Assembly: GCA_902788205.1 (NCBI GenBank)
Contig: CADAJJ010000006.1
Span: 1-64,000 of the forward strand
Direction of reading: 5' to 3'
Source: RUG023 sp900315435
GTDB taxonomy: Bacteria; Spirochaetota; Spirochaetia; Sphaerochaetales; Sphaerochaetaceae
DNA: 64,000 bases
Under the pieces are notes generated by a model that saw nothing but the letters and a program-made list of their open reading frames with translations, searched no databases and was not told the DNA's origin. Shown one piece after another: positions 34,831-43,293 of this stretch; the first letter of the stretch is position 1; each line of letters starts with the position of its first letter. The translations under genes were made by a program, and so were the position numbers.

Positions 34831-36497
34831 TGGGCAAAAGGAATCCGTCGCTTTTCCGGGAAATTTCCGGACTTTATGCGGTCTTTTTCACCCTTTTCGC
34901 CATTTTCTTCACCGTGTTCACGCTTTTCAACAGAAGGGTTTTTCTGGAAGAGACGAAAAGGGCCGCAGGAAACACGGTCGACGCCGTAGCGCGGAATGTG
35001 GATGCGATACTGGAGAACATCGAACGACAGAGTTTCTCCGCTCCACTGCTCATGGGCCAATTCGGAGAGATTCTGGGACGCGAAGACCTTTCAGACCAGA
35101 TCAAGCTCATTTCCATCACGAAAGCCCTAGAGCAGGAAGCCTCTCTGGGGAACAATCTGCTCTGGTCTGCCGTAATCGATGACGAAGGCAAGGTCTTCCG
35201 GTACGGCAGAGAGGCGCCGGACGATGGCGCCATTTCCCGTGTCATCGCGGCACACGAAGAGGAACTCCACAATCCATCCGGGGCCGTCCTCTGCACGCAC
35301 GGACCTTCCGGAGAATTCCTCTGCATGCGCTCGATCTTCGATGGCAGCTCATTCCGTTTCGTCGGAACCTTCGTAGCCGCCATGGATACAAGGAAACTTG
35401 ACGGATTCTTCGAGGAACTGGGCAGGAAAACGGACAACGTCTCCACCATCAAGGATGCGGAGGGAATCACGCTGTATGGCCGGACAGGCCAAATGGAAAG
35501 CAAGGATTCCTTTTCCGTCGAGGCGCCTCTGTCGTACGGGCACCTGACATTGCTGCAGACCGTCAACCCAAAGACGCAGAACTTCGCGTTGCGCTGGTCG
35601 TTCAATGTCCTGCTTCTCTTCACCTGCCTCTTCGTTTCCCTCATGCTCCTTATCCTTCTCTTCGTGTTCCGGAGACTGCACAAGGAAATCTCGGTAATCC
35701 TCAGCCAGGCCGAACAAATCTCCGGGGGTGACTTCTCTCCCAAAGCATCTCCGGTACGTTTTCACAAAGAGCTCTCCATCCTCTCCGAAGGCCTGGCGGA
35801 ATCCGGGAAAAGGATCCAGAAGCTGATGGAGGAGAACGCATCGAAGGAAATGGCACGCCAGCAGACGGAATACCAGTATCTGATGGCGCGGTACGGCATG
35901 CTCCAAGCCCAGATCAATCCACATTTCCTCTACAACGTCCTCGAGTCCATCAATGCCCAAGCCCAGCTGTCGGGCGATTACGCCACCTCCGACATGATCT
36001 GCAAACTGGCCGAGTTCTACCGGATGATGTTCGGCTATTCCGGAAAGGAGTGGCTGCTCTCCCAGGAGGTATCCTTGATTGAAGACTATCTCGGCCTGTA
36101 CCAATCCATCTATCCGGACCGTTTCACCATCACCATCCGCGTCGACGATGATGCGGCAGGGCAGACTGTTCCTTCCCTCATCCTGCAACCGCTCGTGGAG
36201 AATTCCATCGTCCATGGTTTCGCCCGGAAAATAGGTGTATGCCGGCTCGAGCTCGCCTGTCTGAAGAGGCAGGGCGTCCTCTCCCTCACCCTAGCCGACA
36301 ACGGAACAGGGATGTCTCAAGAGAGAATCGAGGAAGTTCTCCAGCCGTCCTTCCAACCCCAAAAGAACCGGATGGGCATCGCGAATGTCAAGGAACGCCT
36401 CCATCTCGCCTATGGAAACAGGGCTACGCTCGAAATCCAATCTTCCCCCAGGACAGGCACGAAGGTCATCATAACGATCGAGGATCAGAATGGATAG
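34827..36497 (+). CDS. Sensor histidine kinase (YesM type)
   Basis: A 556-residue membrane kinase: helix 1 at ~15-38 (YAVFFTLFAIFFTVFTLFN), an extracytoplasmic sensing region to ~255, helix 2 at ~258-280 (LLLFTCLFVSLMLLILLFVF), a HAMP-like linker, then the His_kinase (PF06580) motif QAQINPHFLYNVLESINAQA with the phosphorylated His near 367, and the ATPase part with LILQPLVENSIVHGF and DNGTGM. The ATGATG at 34827 overlaps the permease stop. It pairs with the following AraC-type response regulator (8-base overlap) and presumably senses the imported saccharide or its binding protein. Confidence 0.9.
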   Translation: MMGKRNPSLFREISGLYAVFFTLFAIFFTVFTLFNRRVFLEETKRAAGNTVDAVARNVDAILENIERQSFSAPLLMGQFGEILGREDLSDQIKLISITKALEQEASLGNNLLWSAVIDDEGKVFRYGREAPDDGAISRVIAAHEEELHNPSGAVLCTHGPSGEFLCMRSIFDGSSFRFVGTFVAAMDTRKLDGFFEELGRKTDNVSTIKDAEGITLYGRTGQMESKDSFSVEAPLSYGHLTLLQTVNPKTQNFALRWSFNVLLLFTCLFVSLMLLILLFVFRRLHKEISVILSQAEQISGGDFSPKASPVRFHKELSILSEGLAESGKRIQKLMEENASKEMARQQTEYQYLMARYGMLQAQINPHFLYNVLESINAQAQLSGDYATSDMICKLAEFYRMMFGYSGKEWLLSQEVSLIEDYLGLYQSIYPDRFTITIRVDDDAAGQTVPSLILQPLVENSIVHGFARKIGVCRLELACLKRQGVLSLTLADNGTGMSQERIEEVLQPSFQPQKNRMGIANVKERLHLAYGNRATLEIQSSPRTGTKVIITIEDQNG

Positions 36498-37299
36498 GAA
36501 GTACACGGTCGTCATCATCGACGACAACAGCATCGCATTAAAGGCAATCACCACGACAACGGACTGGGAAAAACTCCGTTGCCGTGTCGTCGGGACGGCA
36601 ACCGACGGCATCACCGGTCTTGATCTGGTGAAGGAGCATGCTCCCGATATCCTCATCACGGATATACGGATGCCCGGATATGATGGTCTTCAGTTGGTTC
36701 GTCTCATACGGGAACGGAATGACGATGTGATTGTCGTCATCATCTCCGGATACGATGATTTCGCGTATGCCCGTACGGCAATGCAGCTTGGAGTCGAAGA
36801 CTATCTGCTCAAGCCTGTATCAAAAGAAGCCATTGAGAACGCTCTTGCCTCGGTCATCGCGAAACATGAGAAGAAACCATCTGAGACCAAGGGTGGGAAT
36901 CCCATCCAGGAAGAACTGCAGGCAATCGACTCGAAAGCGGAAACCTATTCCCTCATCGTCCGGGATGCGATCCGTTTCCTGGACCAGAACATCTCCAAGA
37001 ACATTTCCCAGCAGGATATCGCGACAAGGGCCAATGTCACGCCGTGGTATTTTTCCCGGCTCTTCAAGCGGGAGACCGGTATCGGATTCTCCCGGTATGT
37101 GACGTTGAAGAAGATGAACCAGGCAATGATCCTTCTGGAAAATCCCCAGAACAAGGCTACTGAAGTCGCACGGAATCTCGGATTCCAGGATTATTCGTAT
37201 TTCTTTCATGTCTACAAGAAAGTGTTCGGCCATGCGCCGACAGAGAACAAATATCATCCCAAAAAGGAGAAAAACCCCTATGAAGCTGATGAATCCTGA
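36490..37299 (+). CDS. AraC-type response regulator (YesN type)
   Basis: A 269-residue two-domain regulator. The receiver domain has the acidic pair DD (11-12), phospho-acceptor Asp58 in ILITDIRMPG and Lys ~109 in LLKPVSKE. A linker leads to an AraC DNA-binding domain (~165-262: ISQQDIATRANVTPWYFSRL, then LGFQDYSYFFHVYKKVFG and HAPTE). It likely activates the importer/esterase operon; the palindrome at 31703-31734 is a candidate site. The last 20 bases overlap the esterase start. Confidence 0.92.
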   Translation: MDRKYTVVIIDDNSIALKAITTTTDWEKLRCRVVGTATDGITGLDLVKEHAPDILITDIRMPGYDGLQLVRLIRERNDDVIVVIISGYDDFAYARTAMQLGVEDYLLKPVSKEAIENALASVIAKHEKKPSETKGGNPIQEELQAIDSKAETYSLIVRDAIRFLDQNISKNISQQDIATRANVTPWYFSRLFKRETGIGFSRYVTLKKMNQAMILLENPQNKATEVARNLGFQDYSYFFHVYKKVFGHAPTENKYHPKKEKNPYEADES

Positions 37300-38425
37300 T
37301 TACCGGGGAAGAACGGTACCCGACCTGTTTACCTGTAGCGACGGCACCCCTGTCACTTCGAAGGAAGTGTGGGAAAAGAAACGGAGGCCTGAAATCCTGG
37401 AAATGTTCCGTAATCAGGAATATGGCTGTCTTCCGGATATGTCTGATGCCAAGACCATGATCCGTCTCGCAGACTCGCGTTGCGACGGCACCTTCATGGG
37501 AGGACAGGCAATCCGCAGGACAGTCGAAATCGAGACGGAACGGAAAGGAATCCACTTCTCCTTCACGTTCGTGCTGTTCATCCCTGCAAGCGCGAAAAAG
37601 GCAAGCCCCTGCTTTCTCATGATTGGCAACAGGGGGATTGCCAACGCGGATCCCGCAAGACATTTCATGAGCTCGTTTTGGCCGGCGGAGATGATTGTCT
37701 CCCGCGGGTATGCCACGGCCGTAGTGCTCACGCAGGACCTTGCTCCCGATTACGACGAGGGATTCACCACCCGTTTCCATAAGCTTTTCCCGGAATACAC
37801 AGGAGAACAACGGCCGGGAAACGCATGGGGCGCCATCAGCGCCTGGTCATGGGGCTGCAGCAGGATCATGGACTACCTCGAAACCGATCCCCTCATCGAT
37901 GCGCGCCATGTCTGCGTGGTTGGACATTCCCGAGGAGGAAAAACGGCCCTCTGGACCCTTGCGCAAGACCAAAGGTTTTTCATGGCGGCAAGCAGCTGCG
38001 CGGGAAATTCCGGTGATGCGCTTGCCCGTGGCAGTACGGGAGAGACCATCGCCCAGATTACCGGCCGATTTCCCTACTGGTTCTGCAAAAACTACCGGCA
38101 GTATGCCCACAACGAAAACAGCATGCCCTTCGACCAGCACATGCTGTTGGCCTTGGCTGCCCCGAGGCTCCTGTATACGACAAGCAGGACCTTCGACAAC
38201 TGGGCGGACCAGAAAGGACAATTCGACAGCGCGGTCCTTGCCAGCGAGGTCTATGAAAGGATATATGGGCTCACAGGTCTTGAGAGCAAGACCATGCCCA
38301 AACCGGAGACGCCCCTGCACAAGGGCATGATCGGATACCACATGAAGACAGGCGAACACAACCTTGACGAGTACAACTGGAATCTCATCTTGGACTTCGC
38401 CGACATGCATGGCATGCGAGGATGA
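37280..38425 (+). CDS. CE15-like glucuronoyl esterase / alpha/beta hydrolase
   Basis: A 381-residue alpha/beta hydrolase. The nucleophile elbow is VVGHSRGGKTALW (Ser ~217), the GxSRxGK form typical of bacterial carbohydrate-esterase family 15; the catalytic His is in KTGEHNLDEYNW (~358) and FDNWADQKGQF is also family-like. CE15 enzymes break the ester between glucuronic acid and lignin alcohols. No signal peptide is seen, so the substrate may be an imported glucuronate ester. ATG 37280 has AAGGAG 12 bases upstream and overlaps the response regulator by 20 bases. Acetyl-xylan esterase is the alternative label. Confidence 0.75.
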   Translation: MKLMNPDYRGRTVPDLFTCSDGTPVTSKEVWEKKRRPEILEMFRNQEYGCLPDMSDAKTMIRLADSRCDGTFMGGQAIRRTVEIETERKGIHFSFTFVLFIPASAKKASPCFLMIGNRGIANADPARHFMSSFWPAEMIVSRGYATAVVLTQDLAPDYDEGFTTRFHKLFPEYTGEQRPGNAWGAISAWSWGCSRIMDYLETDPLIDARHVCVVGHSRGGKTALWTLAQDQRFFMAASSCAGNSGDALARGSTGETIAQITGRFPYWFCKNYRQYAHNENSMPFDQHMLLALAAPRLLYTTSRTFDNWADQKGQFDSAVLASEVYERIYGLTGLESKTMPKPETPLHKGMIGYHMKTGEHNLDEYNWNLILDFADMHGMRG

Positions 38426-38910
38426 ACCACAGGCGTCGGCCCGGCCACGGAATATCCGGTGGTCGAGTCGATGAGGAAGATCGTGAAGCAGTTTGCCCTA
38501 TCCGGCTTCCGGATGTTCGCGCGCAATACTCCAGAAGCCCCAAGGGCATCATCTTGCCATAGATAGGAGATTCCATCTGGGCAAAGGCATCCCGTTAACA
38601 TCTGCAGGAAGAATAACAGGAACTCCTTGCGGTTCATTTGTTTCCATAAAAATAACGTATTCGGCCATCCTCCCCTATCCATGGCTTCCGAGTTGGCAAA
38701 AAATGTATCATCTATTCGAAGCGTAAATCTAAGACATATCCCTCAATGCTGATGGGAGATGAGGTATCATCCATACTCCATTCTGAATGATGGTAATGGT
38801 ACATTACAATATTAGGCAAAGCGGTCGATTAACCCTGTCCATTTTTACGCCGGGCAGCCACCCGTAAACGCATCAGTGGCCACCTGACAATAAAAGACGA
38901 TTCTTCTTTC
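38426..38910. other. Gene-free stretch between convergent operons
   Basis: About 485 bases. A short hairpin (ATCCGG, CTT, CCGGAT at 38500-38514) is seen but has no T run. Open frames on both strands (plus 38493-38726) are short and match nothing I recognise; the piece may be decayed coding sequence. It marks the switch from GC-rich to AT-richer sequence. Confidence 0.45.
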
Positions 38911-40368
38911 TTATATTCTCCGGCCATCGATGCTTCTTTTCAGCGCTTCGTACTGTTCTTTAGCATCCGCTATCCAGCTTTCATACTTCGGATCCGGGTG
39001 GTAGGAAACACCGCCCCGTAAAAGTGTGGTAGACAAGGCCTTTATCGCATTTGTTGCCCCAGCTGCATGCATGCCGACATATACTCCACCAAGCGCACTG
39101 ATTTCCTTGTTCCTTAGACACTGGATATCGTGACCAAGCGCAGTTGCACGTAATGTCATGAACAACGCATCGCGCGTTACCGCCCCACCTGCGACGTAAG
39201 GTATGGATTCGGAGATGCCGACAACTTTCCTGAGCACATCTTCCAATGCATGAGCGCCCACAGCCAAATATAGATAAATGCTACGCATGTAATCCACAAC
39301 ATCGGCAGAGGGATTGACATGGTAAAAATTTAGTACACCATCCTGGGAATTACCCCGGATGAAATCACTGTCGCATTCAACCATCAAGGAAAGTTGTTTG
39401 TAAGGCCGGCTTTCCATTTCTTCAGCAAGTGCCGCATATGCGGTATGGTCTTCCTCTCTGCCTCCGAGCCGCATCCAAAAGGAATTGAGTTCTCCGAAAC
39501 GTCTGAATGATCGTGTCAATCCAAACTCGTTATCCCTGAATCCTGGCAAGAAAGAACCTTCAATGGGATTATAGGTTGCCAGTTGCGGATAATTCTGCTC
39601 CCCATTACCCATCAACAAGGCCAGTACCGCGCTCGTCCCCATACTTTCGTAAAAGAAAGAGGGATGGTTCTCGTGTAACATGGAATAGATGCTATAAAGG
39701 CCAGTGATATGATCATGGCCCCCAAGTCCGTAGATAATTCCATGCTTCTCCCCGCAGGCCGTGCCCATCGGAGCCAATGCGCCGAACACATGCAACCCAA
39801 ATTTGTCTAAAAGCTCAGTATTCCAAATACGTTTGTGAACAAGGAAAGCATTAGACCGCAATGCCTGCGAATAATCCCATACAGCCAATCCTGTTTTTCT
39901 AAAGACCTCGTAACTGGAAAAAGGGAGATACCATTTTGCACGTCTCGTTTCGGGATAGTTCCGACGCATCCATAGGATCTTATCCAATGCAAGCAAGCCA
40001 TTCTGGCAAATCCCTGTCGTCATGAACGAATTGCTGGCAGTGATAATCCGCCGTTCTTCTTCGTTCGCAGTAATCGGAACTTCACTCCACAAAGGAGCAT
40101 TAAACAAAACACGTCCCTTTTCATCTACGGGAATAGTAGACTCTCCAATCGAGGAAAATCCGACGGACCGCACAGTCCCGATTTTACTTGCTTGTTCCTC
40201 GATGGAATCGACAAAAACATCGATGGCCTTGACATCAAAAAATTTGAGCCCACCAACTGTTTTATATTCCGTATGGCAGAAAAAATCTTTGACCAAATTG
40301 CCTTCCCCGTCATATACGAGAGCTTTGCTGTTGGTCGTCCCAATATCTATACCAATATATATGTCCAT
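38911..40368 (-). CDS. FGGY-family carbohydrate kinase
   Basis: A 485-residue sugar kinase of the FGGY/ASKHA fold. The phosphate-binding strand is YIGIDIGTTNSKALVYD (4-20); the second-domain signature IPYVAGGAVTRDALFM (~385) and ADENOSINE-type motif ALGGVYVGMHAAG (~425) are present. The middle motif GGHDHITGL replaces the usual catalytic GxxD context and keeps the Asp. It phosphorylates a sugar or polyol; which one is not clear. It lies downstream of an Afu-like importer, a small kinase and a SIS protein on the same strand but 636 bases away, so it may have its own promoter. Confidence 0.88.
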   Translation of the reverse strand: MDIYIGIDIGTTNSKALVYDGEGNLVKDFFCHTEYKTVGGLKFFDVKAIDVFVDSIEEQASKIGTVRSVGFSSIGESTIPVDEKGRVLFNAPLWSEVPITANEEERRIITASNSFMTTGICQNGLLALDKILWMRRNYPETRRAKWYLPFSSYEVFRKTGLAVWDYSQALRSNAFLVHKRIWNTELLDKFGLHVFGALAPMGTACGEKHGIIYGLGGHDHITGLYSIYSMLHENHPSFFYESMGTSAVLALLMGNGEQNYPQLATYNPIEGSFLPGFRDNEFGLTRSFRRFGELNSFWMRLGGREEDHTAYAALAEEMESRPYKQLSLMVECDSDFIRGNSQDGVLNFYHVNPSADVVDYMRSIYLYLAVGAHALEDVLRKVVGISESIPYVAGGAVTRDALFMTLRATALGHDIQCLRNKEISALGGVYVGMHAAGATNAIKALSTTLLRGGVSYHPDPKYESWIADAKEQYEALKRSIDGRRI

Positions 40369-41004
40369 TGCATTAACCTTCTTTTACAAAACCACTATCA
40401 CTCGCCGGAACATGATTACTCGGTTCTCCATTTTGGTATGGTTTCCTACCATGGATTCGTCAACCTACATGCTTTTGCCTCACTATTTAAGACAATATCT
40501 CAATTTTTTTCTGTTTGCAAAAAACACAACAGTTCTTGCCATGGCAGTGTCCAATCGACATCAAACTCAATACCCCGCAACTTGCCCAAAACGACGCTTA
40601 AAAGTCGAATTCGGTCATGGTCAAGGGTCAGAAATAGGAATTCCACTACTCTGAGGGACTGAACATCACAATGACGGCCAATGTCGACTTCGGCATGGAC
40701 AACATGGATTTATTCTGTAACTTTGCCTATTTGAGATGATACATGCCTATCACTAACGATAGTGGTTATCCCCGCCTTTCCCTTTCCAATTCAATGTTTT
40801 CCGCACTTGAGTTATCGACTTTTCCAACAAATTGGGGCATTCAATCTGTCTTTTGCTCTTCCCAAAGAGATGCAGAGCATTACATACGCATGTCTAACTT
40901 CTATCGTTATTGATCAGTTATCAAATCCATCACCTCGACTTTCAATCAAATGGCGAGGTGAAGCAACGTTCTCTACGATAGACTTCAAAACCCAACATTG
41001 TACT
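40369..41004. other. AT-rich gap with two related gene-end relics
   Basis: The 636-base gap has no intact gene. It includes two similar short coding tails on the plus strand, described separately (40665-40739 and 40921-41025). The part beside the FGGY start (40369-40500) is AT-rich with T runs and probably holds its promoter. Confidence 0.5.
40665..40739 (+). pseudogene. Relic of a gene end (copy A)
   Basis: The frame NITMTANVDFGMDNMDLFCN ends in FAYLR and TGA at 40737-40739. It resembles the tail at 41025 (DF...LFATLR, TGA), with DNA similarity over ~54 bases starting at GACTTC (40686). Both look like the C-terminus of one protein family, perhaps a transposase; the family is not identified. 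Confidence 0.3.
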
Positions 41005-41025
41005 TTATTTGCAACTTTGCGGTGA
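40921..41025 (+). pseudogene. Relic of a gene end (copy B), overlapping the SIS gene's 3' end
   Basis: The frame ends TIDFKTQHCTLFATLR and TGA at 41023-41025, matching copy A about 286 bases upstream. It runs antisense through the last 21 bases of the SIS gene, so the SIS protein's tail (NHPSPQSCK) is read from relic DNA, as if an insertion replaced the original stop. Confidence 0.3.
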
Positions 41026-41592
41026 GGGATGATTTCCATATCCCAATACGGTCATCAGCAGGTGGTCGAAAACCATATGTAAATCTTCTGTAACCTGCAT
41101 GTTGTCTATGGGTACATGCAGGTGAATATCTGCAATTTTGTCTAACTTACCGCCATCATACCCCGTAAGCGCAACAATGGTTGCCCCATGCGCTTTTCCA
41201 TAAATGGAGGCTTTCACGATATTCTCCGAATTCCCAGAACCACTAATAGCAAGCACCACGTCTCCGGGTTCAAGGAAGTTTTTCAACTGTTCCACAAACA
41301 CGGCTTCATAGGAAACGTCGTTCGCCAAACTCAGCATGGTGGGTTGATTATCATTCAGGGCAATGAATCGATACCGTTTATTCCTTCCTAAACTCATGCC
41401 CTTATTAAAATCGCCAGCCCAGTGGCTCGCGGTTGCAGCGGAACCTCCATTTCCCATTGTGTAAACGAAACGTTTTTCGTCACGTGCCTTCAGCAGGCAG
41501 TCACAAGCTTTTTGCAGTTCATCAACATCAATCAAGTCGATTGTATGTTTGAGTTGAGAGAAATAGGCATAAATTGCAGGTCGATAGTCCAT
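41005..41592 (-). CDS. SIS-domain sugar-phosphate isomerase-like protein (GmhA/DiaA family)
   Basis: A 195-residue single SIS domain. The phosphosugar-binding signature is GNGGSAATASHWAGDFNKG (~47-65), and SGSGNSENIVKA (~116) is the second Ser/Gly loop; both are typical of GmhA (sedoheptulose-7-phosphate isomerase) and DiaA. In this operon, with a hexose-phosphate-type importer and kinases, an isomerase for an imported sugar phosphate is more likely than heptose synthesis. The last 7 or so residues lie in relic DNA and do not look native. Confidence 0.85.
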   Translation of the reverse strand: MDYRPAIYAYFSQLKHTIDLIDVDELQKACDCLLKARDEKRFVYTMGNGGSAATASHWAGDFNKGMSLGRNKRYRFIALNDNQPTMLSLANDVSYEAVFVEQLKNFLEPGDVVLAISGSGNSENIVKASIYGKAHGATIVALTGYDGGKLDKIADIHLHVPIDNMQVTEDLHMVFDHLLMTVLGYGNHPSPQSCK

Positions 41593-41608
41593 ATAGCTCC
41601 TTTACGAC

Positions 41609-42211
41609 TTATGTCGAACGAATCTTGTTCCAGACTGACTCATAATCGATAGCATCAAAGTCCGTCACATCTACATTCAAGTGATTTCCAACAGTAATGT
41701 GATAGTTTTTTTGTTCTCCTTGCCTCACGAATTCTTCGTAATTCATTTCTGGGATATAATCCTCTGATTTTGGAATTACTCCGAAATGATATTTTGCACA
41801 CAGATGGCCTGGATGACGGTCACAAGCATTGACATCCCGGACAATCGACCGTTGCCAGAGGACGTAGGGGTTTCCCACAAGTTCAATAGTCAAAGCATGA
41901 TATCCATGCTGGACCACAAGCCTGTTCAGTTCCGGCTCGTGTTTCTTGCAAAAAGGATATTCCACAACAAGCCGGGTTTTTCGGGACATTTCAGCGTCCA
42001 TCTCCTTATAGAAGGCTTCAAGGCTCCGGGCATTAAGTTTCTCCCTCTCCGAGAGAGAGTCGAAGCCATAACAGTCAAAGTATCGCTCCTTCACCGTATC
42101 ATATGCGAGGAGATGGAAACCGGGAAAGCGAGCCACCACCAACTGGGCGAAGTGACTTTTTCCGCTTCCCGGGGGTCCTGTAATAATAATCAGTTGGACA
42201 TCAGATTGCAT
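41609..42211 (-). CDS. Small P-loop kinase-like protein
   Basis: A 200-residue P-loop protein: IIITGPPGSGKSHFAQ (Walker A ~8-22), DTVKERYFD as likely substrate-binding acid, LVVEYPFCKKHEP (~83), and WQRSIVRDVNACDRHPGHLC with arginines placed as in a kinase lid. It resembles AAA_33/zeta-toxin/gluconate-kinase-like enzymes. It overlaps the ATPase gene by 11 bases and is followed after 16 bases by the SIS gene, so it is likely a small-molecule (sugar or nucleoside) kinase of the same pathway. Exact substrate unknown. Confidence 0.7.
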   Translation of the reverse strand: MQSDVQLIIITGPPGSGKSHFAQLVVARFPGFHLLAYDTVKERYFDCYGFDSLSEREKLNARSLEAFYKEMDAEMSRKTRLVVEYPFCKKHEPELNRLVVQHGYHALTIELVGNPYVLWQRSIVRDVNACDRHPGHLCAKYHFGVIPKSEDYIPEMNYEEFVRQGEQKNYHITVGNHLNVDVTDFDAIDYESVWNKIRST

Positions 42212-43280
42212 GGATATCAGGAATGTCTAAGGAAAGAAATGCTCGGTCCCCGATGTTCTTGATAATCTTGTTCTTTGGATTATTTTCGTGGACGATAAAG
42301 GTGTTCCCTCCCAAATAGATTTCATACAACTGGTACTCTCCCATAAAGGTAGAAAGACGCACCTCTCCCTCAAATATTCCACTGTCCCCTACAGAACATG
42401 CTTCGGGACGGATGACGAGCGAACATTCCTCGCCAACCTTGCAGGCAGGCACACCCTGTACCCCATTGATTCTCTTTCCCATTACCTCAACATCAACCAC
42501 TCCATTTTCGTGTCGGGCGAGCAATGTCCCCCGCAAGACATTTGCAGTTCCAATAAAGTTTGCGGTGAATTCATTCACGGGATGATAGTAAATTTCTTTA
42601 GGAGTCCCGACTTGGGTGATTTTCCCATTATTCATGACAATGATACGGTCACTCATGCTCATTGCTTCTGCTTGGTCATGGGTAACATAGACAGCGGTAA
42701 TTCCAACTGTCCTCTGAATCTTCCGAATCTCCGTACGCATCTGAATACGAAGTTTCGCATCGAGATTGGAAAGAGGTTCATCAAACAGCAATACCGAAGG
42801 TTCCATTACAAGAGCACGGGCTAGGGCGACCCGCTGCTGTTGTCCGCCGGAAAGTTCATTTGTATGGCGGTCTTCGAGACCAAGAAGTCCCACCAGTTGA
42901 ATGATGTCCTTGATTTTCTGGCTGATTACCTCTGGTGGCAGTTTCTTTATCCGAAGTCCGTAGGCAATATTGTCATAGACATTCAAATTCGGAAACAACG
43001 CGTAGGTCTGGAATACCATAGAGGTATCCCGTTTGTTTGGAGGAAGACTGCAAATGCTTTTTCCACCAACAAGAATATCTCCGCTTGTGGGTCTTTCAAA
43101 TCCAGCAATCATGCGAAGCGTGGTAGTTTTACCACAACCAGATGGGCCAAGAAGAGTGACAAACTCTCCAGGTTTGATGTCCAATGAAATATCATCGACA
43201 GCGACGACAGGAGAACCACCTTTTTTTCTATTAGGATATTTTTTCGAAAGATGGAAAATTCGTAGATCTTTGGGATCCAT
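42201..43280 (-). CDS. ABC transporter ATP-binding protein (FbpC/AfuC type)
   Basis: A 359-residue ATPase with a C-terminal TOBE domain. Walker A LLGPSGCGKTT, signature LSGGQQQRVALARAL, Walker B VLLFDEP and the His switch YVTHDQAEAMSMSD are all intact. ATG 43280 is chosen for its AGGAG site and homology start. It drives the two-domain permease encoded 13 bases upstream. Group members import iron(III), spermidine, thiamine or sugar phosphates; the neighbours favour sugar phosphates. Confidence 0.92.
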   Translation of the reverse strand: MDPKDLRIFHLSKKYPNRKKGGSPVVAVDDISLDIKPGEFVTLLGPSGCGKTTTLRMIAGFERPTSGDILVGGKSICSLPPNKRDTSMVFQTYALFPNLNVYDNIAYGLRIKKLPPEVISQKIKDIIQLVGLLGLEDRHTNELSGGQQQRVALARALVMEPSVLLFDEPLSNLDAKLRIQMRTEIRKIQRTVGITAVYVTHDQAEAMSMSDRIIVMNNGKITQVGTPKEIYYHPVNEFTANFIGTANVLRGTLLARHENGVVDVEVMGKRINGVQGVPACKVGEECSLVIRPEACSVGDSGIFEGEVRLSTFMGEYQLYEIYLGGNTFIVHENNPKNKIIKNIGDRAFLSLDIPDIHAI

Positions 43281-43293
43281 AACAACACCACTC

